A stretch of 7,035 nucleotides of DNA from Desulfobulbus sp. GTDB lineage: Bacteria; Desulfobacterota; Desulfobulbia; Desulfobulbales; Desulfobulbaceae. Location of the stretch: assembly GCA_030602145.1 (NCBI GenBank), contig JAUWAH010000122.1, positions 1 to 7,035 on the forward strand, written 5' to 3'. This document shows, in pieces, positions 1-5,699 of this stretch (positions are counted from its first letter, which is position 1; each line of letters starts with the position of its first letter). The position numbers and the translations under genes were made by a program. The notes beneath the pieces are model-generated. The model worked only from the letters and a program-made list of their open reading frames with translations, made no database searches and was not told the DNA's origin.

Positions 1-502
1 TCGAACCGGGCGTGGTGACCGCCCGGCTGCAGCGGGAGGTGGAGCGGCTCGGCCTGTTCTATCCCCCCGATCCGGCCTCCAAGGAATTTTCCACTTTGGG
101 CGGCAATGTCGCCGAATGCGCCGGCGGCCCCAGATGCGTCAAGTACGGTGTCACCAGGGACTACGTCCTCGGTCTCGAGGTGGTCGTCCCCAGCGGCGAC
201 ATCATCCACACCGGTGGCCGGACCATGAAAAACGTGGCCGGTTACGATCTGACCCGGCTGTTCGTCGGCTCGGAGGGAACCCTTGGCATCGTCACCCGGA
301 TCATCCTGCGCCTGCTGCCCAAACCCGAGGCGCGCTCAACCATGCTGGCGGCCTTCGGATCCATCGACGGCGCTGCCCGGGCGGTCTCGGCCATCATCCG
401 CGGCCGGATCATCCCCGCCACCCTGGAGTTCATGGACGCCGCCGCCATCGACTGCGTGCGCAGGGCCACCGTGCTCGACTTGCCCCAGGCGTGTCGGGCG
501 GT
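1..502 (+). pseudogene. glcD: GlcD-like FAD-linked oxidase, middle fragment (both ends missing)
   Basis: This stretch encodes about 166 residues from the middle of a glycolate/D-lactate oxidase FAD subunit (FAD_binding_4/GlcD family), which oxidises 2-hydroxy acids and passes electrons to an Fe-S partner. Visible family motifs in order are EPGVVTAR at the left edge, YPPDP (60-74), GGNVAECAGG (99-128), KYGVTRDYV, GSEGTLGIVT (267-296), LLPKPE and LEFMD. The reading frame is already inside the gene at base 1, so the N-terminal part lies outside the window or is absent. After about base 495-502 the frame stays open, but the translation stops resembling GlcD: it becomes the antisense of another glcD fragment. 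The expected continuation (a hydrophobic strand followed by an acidic turn, then about 200 C-terminal residues) is missing. The GTG at 12 is not a credible start because homology extends upstream. Family assignment is firm; gene versus chimeric-join status is open. Confidence 0.8.
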
Positions 503-841
503 GACCACGCCCGGCTCGACCACGGCGATCAGGTTGTCGGTGTCGATTTCAAGAATCCGGTTCATGCGGGTGAGGACCAGGGCGATGCCGCCCCGCACCG
601 GCAGGCTGCCGCCGGTGAAGCCGCTGCCTGCCCCCCGTGGCACGATGGCGATCCGCTCCCTGTTGGCAAGGCGGACGATCCGGCTGATTTCGTCGGCGGT
701 GGCCGGATGGATCACCACATCGGGTAAACATTGCCGCTGGGTGGCATCGAAGGAGTGGGTGATCCGGTCGACGGTGGCGGCGGAGACATGGGAGGCGCCG
801 ACAATGGCCGTCAACTGGGCTAGGACATGGTCGCTCAGCAT
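495..841 (-). pseudogene. glcD: GlcD-like FAD-linked oxidase, N-terminal fragment
   Basis: Reading leftward from the ATG at 841-839, this encodes the first 116 residues of a GlcD-family flavoprotein. It includes the N-terminal alpha/beta part and the FAD pyrophosphate-binding signature VPRGAGSGFTGGSLP (residues 68-81, about bases 600-643). It ends with EPGVVTAR at residues 109-116. After that the frame stays open but reads the antisense of the plus-strand glcD fragment, so the homology stops at about 495. A full GlcD is usually about 460-500 residues, so roughly three quarters is missing here. The start overlaps the stop of the MscS-like gene upstream by 7 bp (ATGCTGA), which suggests translational coupling and that this was the native 5' end of the gene in its operon. 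A truncated product would hold part of the FAD domain only and should not be active. Confidence 0.8.
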
Positions 842-3000
842 GCGGTTTTACCGTCGCCCTCCACGGTGGCGGTTTGTTGGGGCAGGTGCACGGTCATCTG
901 CGGGAAGGGGATCTCCCAGTTGTTGGCGGTGCAGCATTCGACGCACCATTTAGTGATGGCGCGCTCGATCCGCCGGTAGGCCGGGGCCTGTTCTCCCTTG
1001 AAATCTGTCAGGACAACCACGTCCAGCGAGGACGGACCGGCCTGGAGGAAATCGACCGACAGGCTCAGGCAGTCCTCGGCATAGCCGTGCTCCTCCAGCT
1101 TCTTTTCAATATACGCCTTGAGCGTGGCCAGGACGGTGGTGGTGATGTCCGCCTGGAGAGCGTAGGAAAGGCCGAAAACCACCCGCAGGTTGAAGTTGCG
1201 CGACAGGTTGGCCGGCGATTTGGAGAGAAAGTCGCCGGTTTGGTAGATCGTTCTCCGGCCGCCGAGTTCGACCACCTCGACCTGCTCATGGGACAGGCTG
1301 GTCACCTTGGCAAAGGGCTTGCCGTCGATGGCCACCCAGTCGCCTTTCTTGCAGGGAAACCAGGGCTCGTCATGGTGGTAGGGTCTTGAAATCAGGCCGA
1401 TCATGTTTTCGATCGGGATGCGCAGGTGCATGCCGAGGGCAGGGTTGGAGAGTTTGCAGAAGACGTTGAGCGCCTCGACCTTCCAGGGCACCCCCTGGTA
1501 AATGAGCCGTTCGCCCTCGCGGATCGACCCCATGTTGAGTATCAGTCGCACCTGCTGCCACATCTTGGGCAGGGTCTGGCGCACCGTCCAGGCCAGGCCG
1601 ATGAACAGGATGATGGTGGCGCTGAGCAAGAACCAGTCCTCGGCGGTGTAAAGGACGAAGATAAGGCCGAAAACAGCGGCAACGATCGAAAATACTTTGA
1701 AAAAGAGATCGAGAACACGGACATGGATTGGCCGCTGCTCCTTGCGTGCGCCGGGGAGGATCATCCACAGCAGGCGGGCAAGCAGGCGGAATATCAGCAG
1801 GAGGGCAGCAAATGTGAGGAAGGCGACAAGCAGGTAGAGGCCGCGATTGCGGAAAAACTCACGGATCGAATGGCTGGTGCTGTCCAGAAAGGAGACCTCC
1901 TTGTCTTCCAGCTTGGCGAGTTCCCCCTTGGCCAGATCCAATTTGGAACCGATCCGTTTTTCCATGTTCTGCCAGGCGGGCAGCAACTCGCCCAGGTAGG
2001 CCTTGATGTTGGCATCCTTGCTTTCGCCGATCAACCGGTTGAGGTGTTCAACCGCCCGACGGGCGATGGCCAATTGCCTGTGATAGTCACCGATGGTCTC
2101 CCTGAGGTCGGATTTCTGCCGGGCCCGGGCGGTCAACTGCTTGAGTTCCTTGATACTCGGCTCTAGCAGGGTGGTCAGTTCGTCCTTCCAGTTGAAGGTG
2201 ATTTTGTGTTGATCCGAAAAGACCTCGGGAGCAACCCCGGTGGCAATCCTCTCAAAGTCGGCGACGGTCTCGGAAAGCTGTCGGTCGAGTTTGGTCAACT
2301 CCTCCTGGAGGGTCTGCTTCTCGGCCTCCGAAACACTGTTCTTGAGTTTTTTTGAGGTCGCGGCGATCTGGAGCTTGATGTCCTTCTGCAATTCCACCAG
2401 GGAGGTGAGCATGTCGTGCACATCGCCCTTTTTCTCCTCGCCTTCCAGGGCCAGTCTTTTGGCCAGGACCGACTCAAAGACGATCTGGGGTTCCGGTTCG
2501 TTGGCGGGCGCGGTGATGTGGCGCTGGCGGATGCCGGCCAGCAGGGGTGGGGTGGCGGTCACCTGTCGCAGGGTTCTTAAGGATGGAAACATCCGCAGGT
2601 AGAGCGAGGCCTGCTGCCTGCTGATCTCCGTTTCGTCGACCGTGGCGGCGAGCAGGGGCGGCACATTGTTGCCCCGGCCGAATTTCTTGGTCGGTGTGGT
2701 GGTTCTGGTACGTTGGGCGGCAGCCTTGTTTTTCTTGGTTTGAGAGGCTGTGGCAGCCGCCGGCTCCGCTTTGGAAGAGGGGGGCTGCGGAGCAGCGAGG
2801 GCTGGGCCCTTGTCCTGGGTCGCAGGCAGTTGTATTGGTGGCGGTGGCAGCGCTTCGCCCGGTTTGGAGCCATGGTCAGGCGCCTCCGCCGGCACGACCA
2901 GAAGGGGCGGCACGACCAGAGAGGAGGACTGCCGGGGTTCTTCGGCCAGGGCCGTACTGATCAGGAGCAGGATGAGCGAACAGAGGGCTAGAGAGCGCAT
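835..3000 (-). CDS. MscS-like mechanosensitive channel with signal peptide and long periplasmic coiled coil
   Basis: A 721-residue predicted inner-membrane channel of the MscS superfamily, probably gating ion or osmolyte release under membrane tension. From the ATG at 3000 the order is: signal peptide (MRSLALCSLILLLISTALA), a Pro/Ala-rich low-complexity stretch (about 25-110), charged helical and coiled-coil segments (about 185-375), and hydrophobic segments at about 388-416 and 435-485. Next come a pore-helix-like stretch (about 480-492), a beta-rich region (about 492-600) and an alpha/beta C-terminal domain (about 603-705) ending near EIPFPQMTVHL, a typical MscS tail. A TTG nine codons upstream is a possible start, but the ATG leaves the signal peptide at the very N-terminus; neither has a strong Shine-Dalgarno. 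The beta region looks duplicated (see findings). E. coli MscS has 286 residues, so this belongs with the large multi-domain members. It lies 90 bp downstream of pdxH on the same strand, and its stop overlaps the glcD start. Superfamily is confident; physiological role is inferred. Confidence 0.85.
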   Translation of the reverse strand: MRSLALCSLILLLISTALAEEPRQSSSLVVPPLLVVPAEAPDHGSKPGEALPPPPIQLPATQDKGPALAAPQPPSSKAEPAAATASQTKKNKAAAQRTRTTTPTKKFGRGNNVPPLLAATVDETEISRQQASLYLRMFPSLRTLRQVTATPPLLAGIRQRHITAPANEPEPQIVFESVLAKRLALEGEEKKGDVHDMLTSLVELQKDIKLQIAATSKKLKNSVSEAEKQTLQEELTKLDRQLSETVADFERIATGVAPEVFSDQHKITFNWKDELTTLLEPSIKELKQLTARARQKSDLRETIGDYHRQLAIARRAVEHLNRLIGESKDANIKAYLGELLPAWQNMEKRIGSKLDLAKGELAKLEDKEVSFLDSTSHSIREFFRNRGLYLLVAFLTFAALLLIFRLLARLLWMILPGARKEQRPIHVRVLDLFFKVFSIVAAVFGLIFVLYTAEDWFLLSATIILFIGLAWTVRQTLPKMWQQVRLILNMGSIREGERLIYQGVPWKVEALNVFCKLSNPALGMHLRIPIENMIGLISRPYHHDEPWFPCKKGDWVAIDGKPFAKVTSLSHEQVEVVELGGRRTIYQTGDFLSKSPANLSRNFNLRVVFGLSYALQADITTTVLATLKAYIEKKLEEHGYAEDCLSLSVDFLQAGPSSLDVVVLTDFKGEQAPAYRRIERAITKWCVECCTANNWEIPFPQMTVHLPQQTATVEGDGKTAC

Positions 3001-3090
3001 GCAAGTGTCCGGGGGAGAAGGTGCCAATCGATCAATGGGCGAGGGGTGTCAGAAAAAACGATGCGGGTGGCGATCCGAAGCGGGCGCGGT
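3001..3090 (-). other. pdxH to mscS-like intergenic gap, no clear terminator
   Basis: The 90-bp gap on the minus strand holds a run of six T (minus-strand sense, 3057-3052), but I cannot find a convincing GC-rich stem in front of it. No recognisable promoter hexamers are seen for the channel gene either. The simplest reading is read-through from pdxH into the channel gene, perhaps with partial attenuation. Confidence is low because a weak stem or promoter could be missed by eye. Confidence 0.3.
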
Positions 3091-3726
3091 TCACGGCGCC
3101 AGCCGCTCGATGATCCATCCCTCTTCGTTGCGGGTATAAAGAAACCGGTCATGGAGGCGACTGGTCTGGCCCTGCCAGAATTCGATGCTGGTTGGCCGGA
3201 CCCGGTAGCCGCCCCAGAAATCGGGCAGGGGGATCTCGCCCTTGAGGAACTTGGTTTTCATCTGCTCCAACTCCATCATCAGCCATTGCCGGGAGGAGAG
3301 CACCGAACTCTGCCTGGAGATCCAGGCGCCCAGTTGGCTTTCGCGGGGCCGACTGGCAAAGTAGCGGGCGGACTCGGCCAGGCTTATTTTTTCGGCCGCC
3401 CCGGTGATGACCACCTGGCGGGCCAGCCTGATCCAGGGAAAGAGCAGGGCGACTCGTGGATTTTCCCCGATTTCCCGTGCCTTGCGACTGTGATAGTTGG
3501 TGAAGAAGACAAAACCGTTGCGGTCGAACATCTTGAGCAGGACGGTGCGGAGGCTGGGCTGGCCGTCGGCGTCGACCGTGGCCAGGGTCATGGCGTTGGG
3601 CTCGGCCAGTTCGGCGTCGCTGGCTTCCTTGAACCAGCGCTCGAATTGATCGATGGGGTCCGGGGCCAGCATGCCCCGGGTCAGCACCGGGTTGGCGTAT
3701 TCTTTCCGCAATCCTTTGATATCCAT
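3091..3726 (-). CDS. pdxH: pyridoxamine 5'-phosphate oxidase
   Basis: A 211-residue cytoplasmic FMN enzyme that oxidises pyridoxine or pyridoxamine 5'-phosphate to pyridoxal 5'-phosphate with O2, in vitamin B6 synthesis and salvage. Family features run along the whole length: the N-terminal DIKGLRKEY and the FMN-binding stretch RTVLLKMFD...FFTNYHSRKAREI (residues 60-86). They continue with the RPRESQLGAW(I)S(R)QSS substrate/FMN region (127-141) and the C-terminal signature FWGGYRVRP..IEFWQG..SRLHDR (170-194), ending RLAP. The length matches E. coli PdxH (218 residues). The frame is open 86 codons further upstream, but the ATG at 3726 is chosen because GGAGG (3736-3732) sits at ideal spacing and homology begins there. 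A promoter is seen just upstream. It diverges from the tetR efflux operon and precedes the MscS-like gene. Use of O2 suggests an organism with at least some oxygen exposure. Confidence 0.95.
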   Translation of the reverse strand: MDIKGLRKEYANPVLTRGMLAPDPIDQFERWFKEASDAELAEPNAMTLATVDADGQPSLRTVLLKMFDRNGFVFFTNYHSRKAREIGENPRVALLFPWIRLARQVVITGAAEKISLAESARYFASRPRESQLGAWISRQSSVLSSRQWLMMELEQMKTKFLKGEIPLPDFWGGYRVRPTSIEFWQGQTSRLHDRFLYTRNEEGWIIERLAP

Positions 3727-3731
3727 CGTTG

Positions 3732-3736
3732 CCTCC
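3732..3736 (-). promoter_or_regulatory. Shine-Dalgarno site of pdxH
   Basis: The minus strand reads GGAGG followed by a short spacer (CAACG) to the ATG at 3726. This site decides the pdxH start over the longer open frame upstream. Confidence 0.8.
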
Positions 3737-3748
3737 GTTGACAGCGGC

Positions 3749-3777
3749 AAAATACGCTGAACCGTCAAGCAGGTCAA
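3749..3777 (-). promoter_or_regulatory. Probable sigma-70-type promoter of pdxH
   Basis: On the minus strand a -35 TTGACC (3777-3772, five of six consensus bases) is followed by a 17-bp spacer and a -10 TATTTT (3754-3749, four of six). Transcription would start near 3742, giving a leader of about 16 nt that contains the Shine-Dalgarno. It lies some 47 bp from the palindrome at 3824-3849, so the putative operator does not cover it and pdxH may be independent of the TetR regulator. Read by eye only. Confidence 0.55.
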
Positions 3778-3823
3778 CTCCTTCTTGCTCCTGGCTCTTC
3801 TTCCCGTAGCACAGGTATAAAGA

Positions 3824-3849
3824 ATAAAGTCGACCGCGGTCGATTTTAT
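3824..3849. promoter_or_regulatory. Inverted-repeat operator candidate for the TetR-family regulator
   Basis: A 26-bp inverted repeat with one mismatched base pair. The central 14 bp, TCGACCGCGGTCGA (3830-3843), is a perfect palindrome. It is flanked by ATAAA on the left and its complement TTTAT on the right, with a single G/T mismatch pair (3829 and 3844) between core and arms. It lies in the divergent region, 61 bp before the tetR ATG and directly upstream of the predicted -35. Size and symmetry fit a TetR-family dimer site, and autoregulation from such a position is common in the family. That this regulator binds it is inference. In a GC-rich genome a TCGA-type palindrome can arise by chance, but the AT-rich matching arms make that less likely. 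Confidence 0.65.
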
Positions 3850-3850
3850 C

Positions 3851-3879
3851 TTGTGCGACGGGCGCACCTCTGCTACAAA
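3851..3879 (+). promoter_or_regulatory. Probable extended -10 promoter of the tetR efflux operon
   Basis: A TGC TACAAA element (TGn at 3871-3873, -10 at 3874-3879, four of six consensus bases) sits 17 bp after a weak -35 TTGTGC (3851-3856, three of six). The extended TGn could compensate for the poor -35. The inverted repeat ends 1 bp before the -35, so a bound repressor could hinder polymerase. The leader to the ATG at 3910 would be about 25 nt. Tentative. Confidence 0.45.
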
Positions 3880-3909
3880 TCGGCGTCGGTGGACAACAGC
3901 GAGCGGAAC

Positions 3910-4542
3910 ATGACCAAGGGCACAGGTAAACGGGAACAGAACAAACAGCAGACGAGGCTGGCCATCCTCCAGGCGGCGATGCATCTCTTTGCCGCCCGGG
4001 GCTACGAACGCACCAGCATCACCGACCTGGCCACTGCCGCCGGGATCGGCAAGGGGACGATCTATTCCTACTTCAGCAAAAAAAGCGAGATATTCCTGGC
4101 CTTTTGCGAAGAGCAGCTGGAAGTGATCCGGGCCACCGTCACCGCGACTGAAACCGGTTCACTGGGTCTGCTGGATCGACTGTTGGCTATTTATGGCGAG
4201 GAATTTCGCTTCATTCACCGATATCCTGAATTCGGCCGCCTGCTGATGCGGGAGACCATCTTTCCCATTGATCGCGATCCGGCCCAATCAAGAAGGCTCG
4301 ATGAGCGGTACATTACCATCCTGGTGCCGCTGCTGCGCCAGGCCCAGGCCAGGGGCGAGCTGCGGCGCGATCTTGAATTGACCCTGGTGCTCGGCCACCT
4401 GTATGGTATGTACACCATGGTGGTCTCGGCCTGGTTCACACGGCGTCTGCTCACCGAGGAAGATGTCCGCCTGGCCCTTGAGGCCCTGTTCGAACAGGCC
4501 CTGCAGGGTCTGGCGCCACCCGGTTCGACCCACCGACCATGA
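3910..4542 (+). CDS. TetR/AcrR-family transcriptional regulator
   Basis: A 210-residue one-component DNA-binding regulator, most likely a repressor of its own efflux operon. The N-terminal TetR domain is clear: TRLAILQAAMHLFAARGYERTS (15-36) leads into the helix-turn-helix ITDLATAAGIGKGTIYSYFS (37-56), then KKSEIFLAF. The rest (about 60-200) is an all-helical, poorly conserved ligand and dimerisation domain with DRDPAQSRRLDERY and LGHLYGMYTMVVSAW. The length is normal for the family. The start at 3910 is preferred over an upstream ATG at 3853 because the earlier codons show no family similarity and overlap the predicted promoter; the Shine-Dalgarno is weak (GAGCGGA). It overlaps the adaptor gene by 4 bp (ATGA), so regulator and pump should be co-transcribed and coupled. 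The ligand cannot be told from sequence. Confidence 0.9.
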   Translation: MTKGTGKREQNKQQTRLAILQAAMHLFAARGYERTSITDLATAAGIGKGTIYSYFSKKSEIFLAFCEEQLEVIRATVTATETGSLGLLDRLLAIYGEEFRFIHRYPEFGRLLMRETIFPIDRDPAQSRRLDERYITILVPLLRQAQARGELRRDLELTLVLGHLYGMYTMVVSAWFTRRLLTEEDVRLALEALFEQALQGLAPPGSTHRP

Positions 4543-5699
4543 GACCGACAATGATCGACCCCGTGCCTCCCACCTCGACCCGAGGACGCCTGTTTTTTTT
4601 TCTGTGGAAACACTTGCCCACCCTGGCGGTTGCCGCTCTGGTGGCGCTGGCGGTCGTGCTCGCCGGCCTGGTCGGTGCCAAGAAGGAACGATTGGAGGCC
4701 GCCAAGCGGGCTAGTCGCGCTGAACAGCCCGTCCGGGTGAACGCGGTGGTGCTTGCTCTTCAGCCCGTGCCCATGGAGGAGGTTCTCAACCTGCCCGGCA
4801 CCGTCGAGCCCTGGATTCGGCTCGAACTGCTGGCCAAGGTGAGCGGTGCCATCAACGAGGTTCAGGTCCGGGAAGGGGATGCGGTCACAGCCGGCCAGGT
4901 CCTGGCCCGGATCGAGACCGATGATTACCGGGTAGCCCTGGATGCGGCCAGGGCTGCCCATGATCTAGCCAAGGCCGAATATGAACGGGGCCGGGTCATG
5001 CGGCAGACCAACGTGATCTCGGTGGCCGGTCTCGAGTCCCTGGCCGCCCGCCAGCAGACCGCTGCCGCCGAATTGGAGCGGGCCCGTCTTCAGCTCGACC
5101 GCTGCACCATCACCGCACCCATGGATGGCGTGGTCAAGCGGCTCGACGCCAAGATTGGTTTCTATCTCAACGTCGGCGACCCCTTGGCCGAACTGCTGCA
5201 GATCGATCGGGTCAAGGCGGTGGTCGGCATTCCCGAATCCGATGTGGATGCGGTCCGGCGCCTGGAACAGGTGGAACTGACCATCCAGGCCCTGGCCGAC
5301 CATCGGCTGACGGGCCGGGTTCACCACCTGGCCCCCGCTCCGGACAGCGGCGCCTTCCTGTTCCGGCTGGAACTGGCCGTGGACAATCCGGCCCATCGCA
5401 TCCTGCCCGGCATGTTCTTCCGCTGCCGGATCGTAAAGCAGCGGTTTCCCCAGGCCCTGGCCGTACCCATCTATGCGGTGATCAGCCGGGGTGAAGAACA
5501 GTTTGTGATGGTCGCCGAAGGGGAGATCGCCCGCAAACGGCCGGTGCGTCTGGGTATCGTCGAGGGGTGGCGAGTTCAGATCGTCGAGGGACTCAAGGCC
5601 GGAGACCGGGTGCTGGTCGAGGGGCACCGCGAGGTCGAGGAAAACCAGCCGATCACGGTGATCAGGACCCTGGACGATCCGGCGGGGTTCGGGCGATGA
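4539..5699 (+). CDS. RND efflux periplasmic adaptor (membrane fusion protein, HlyD/AcrA-like)
   Basis: A 386-residue adaptor that would link the RND pump to an outer-membrane channel. A single N-terminal membrane anchor spans about residues 26-46. Next come the first beta/lipoyl half, with NLPGTVEPW..LELLAKVSGAINEVQVREGDAVTAGQVLARIE (about 84-126), and a short alpha-hairpin (about 130-187). The second lipoyl half has CTITAPMDGVVKRLDAKIGFYLNVGDPLAELLQID (189-223), followed by beta-barrel and membrane-proximal domains to the end. The TAP.DG.V pattern is a hallmark of the family. Translation likely starts at the ATG at 4539, which overlaps the tetR stop as ATGA; a second ATG at 4551 is possible, and neither has a good Shine-Dalgarno. 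The stop overlaps the pump start in the same way. A run of nine T near the start (4593-4601) encodes FFF in the anchor region. Substrate unknown. Confidence 0.92.
   Translation: MRPTMIDPVPPTSTRGRLFFFLWKHLPTLAVAALVALAVVLAGLVGAKKERLEAAKRASRAEQPVRVNAVVLALQPVPMEEVLNLPGTVEPWIRLELLAKVSGAINEVQVREGDAVTAGQVLARIETDDYRVALDAARAAHDLAKAEYERGRVMRQTNVISVAGLESLAARQQTAAAELERARLQLDRCTITAPMDGVVKRLDAKIGFYLNVGDPLAELLQIDRVKAVVGIPESDVDAVRRLEQVELTIQALADHRLTGRVHHLAPAPDSGAFLFRLELAVDNPAHRILPGMFFRCRIVKQRFPQALAVPIYAVISRGEEQFVMVAEGEIARKRPVRLGIVEGWRVQIVEGLKAGDRVLVEGHREVEENQPITVIRTLDDPAGFGR

Noticed and set aside
242..841. 199-residue minus-strand frame as one complete gene
   Set aside because: Only its first 116 residues resemble GlcD; beyond the junction it is the antisense of the plus-strand fragment.
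12..953. Single long plus-strand frame starting at GTG 12
   Set aside because: Only the part before ~502 resembles GlcD; the rest is antisense to the minus-strand glcD fragment and to the end of the channel gene. Treating it as one protein would be wrong.
1426..2166. 246-codon plus-strand frame inside the MscS-like gene
   Set aside because: Antisense shadow in high-GC DNA; no family features, and the opposite strand has a clear channel protein.
3045..3090. Rho-independent terminator after pdxH
   Set aside because: A six-T run is present, but no convincing GC-rich hairpin precedes it.
3738..3743. Perfect TTGACA on the plus strand as a -35 for tetR
   Set aside because: No -10 at 16-18 bp downstream, and it overlaps the pdxH leader; the extended -10 at 3871-3879 is a better candidate.
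3727..3984. Upstream 86-codon extension of pdxH
   Set aside because: No PdxH similarity, and it crosses the divergent promoter region and the tetR start; the Shine-Dalgarno at 3732-3736 fixes the start at 3726.
4215..4961. 248-codon minus-strand frame across tetR and the adaptor
   Set aside because: Overlaps two well-supported genes; its composition is typical of an antisense shadow.
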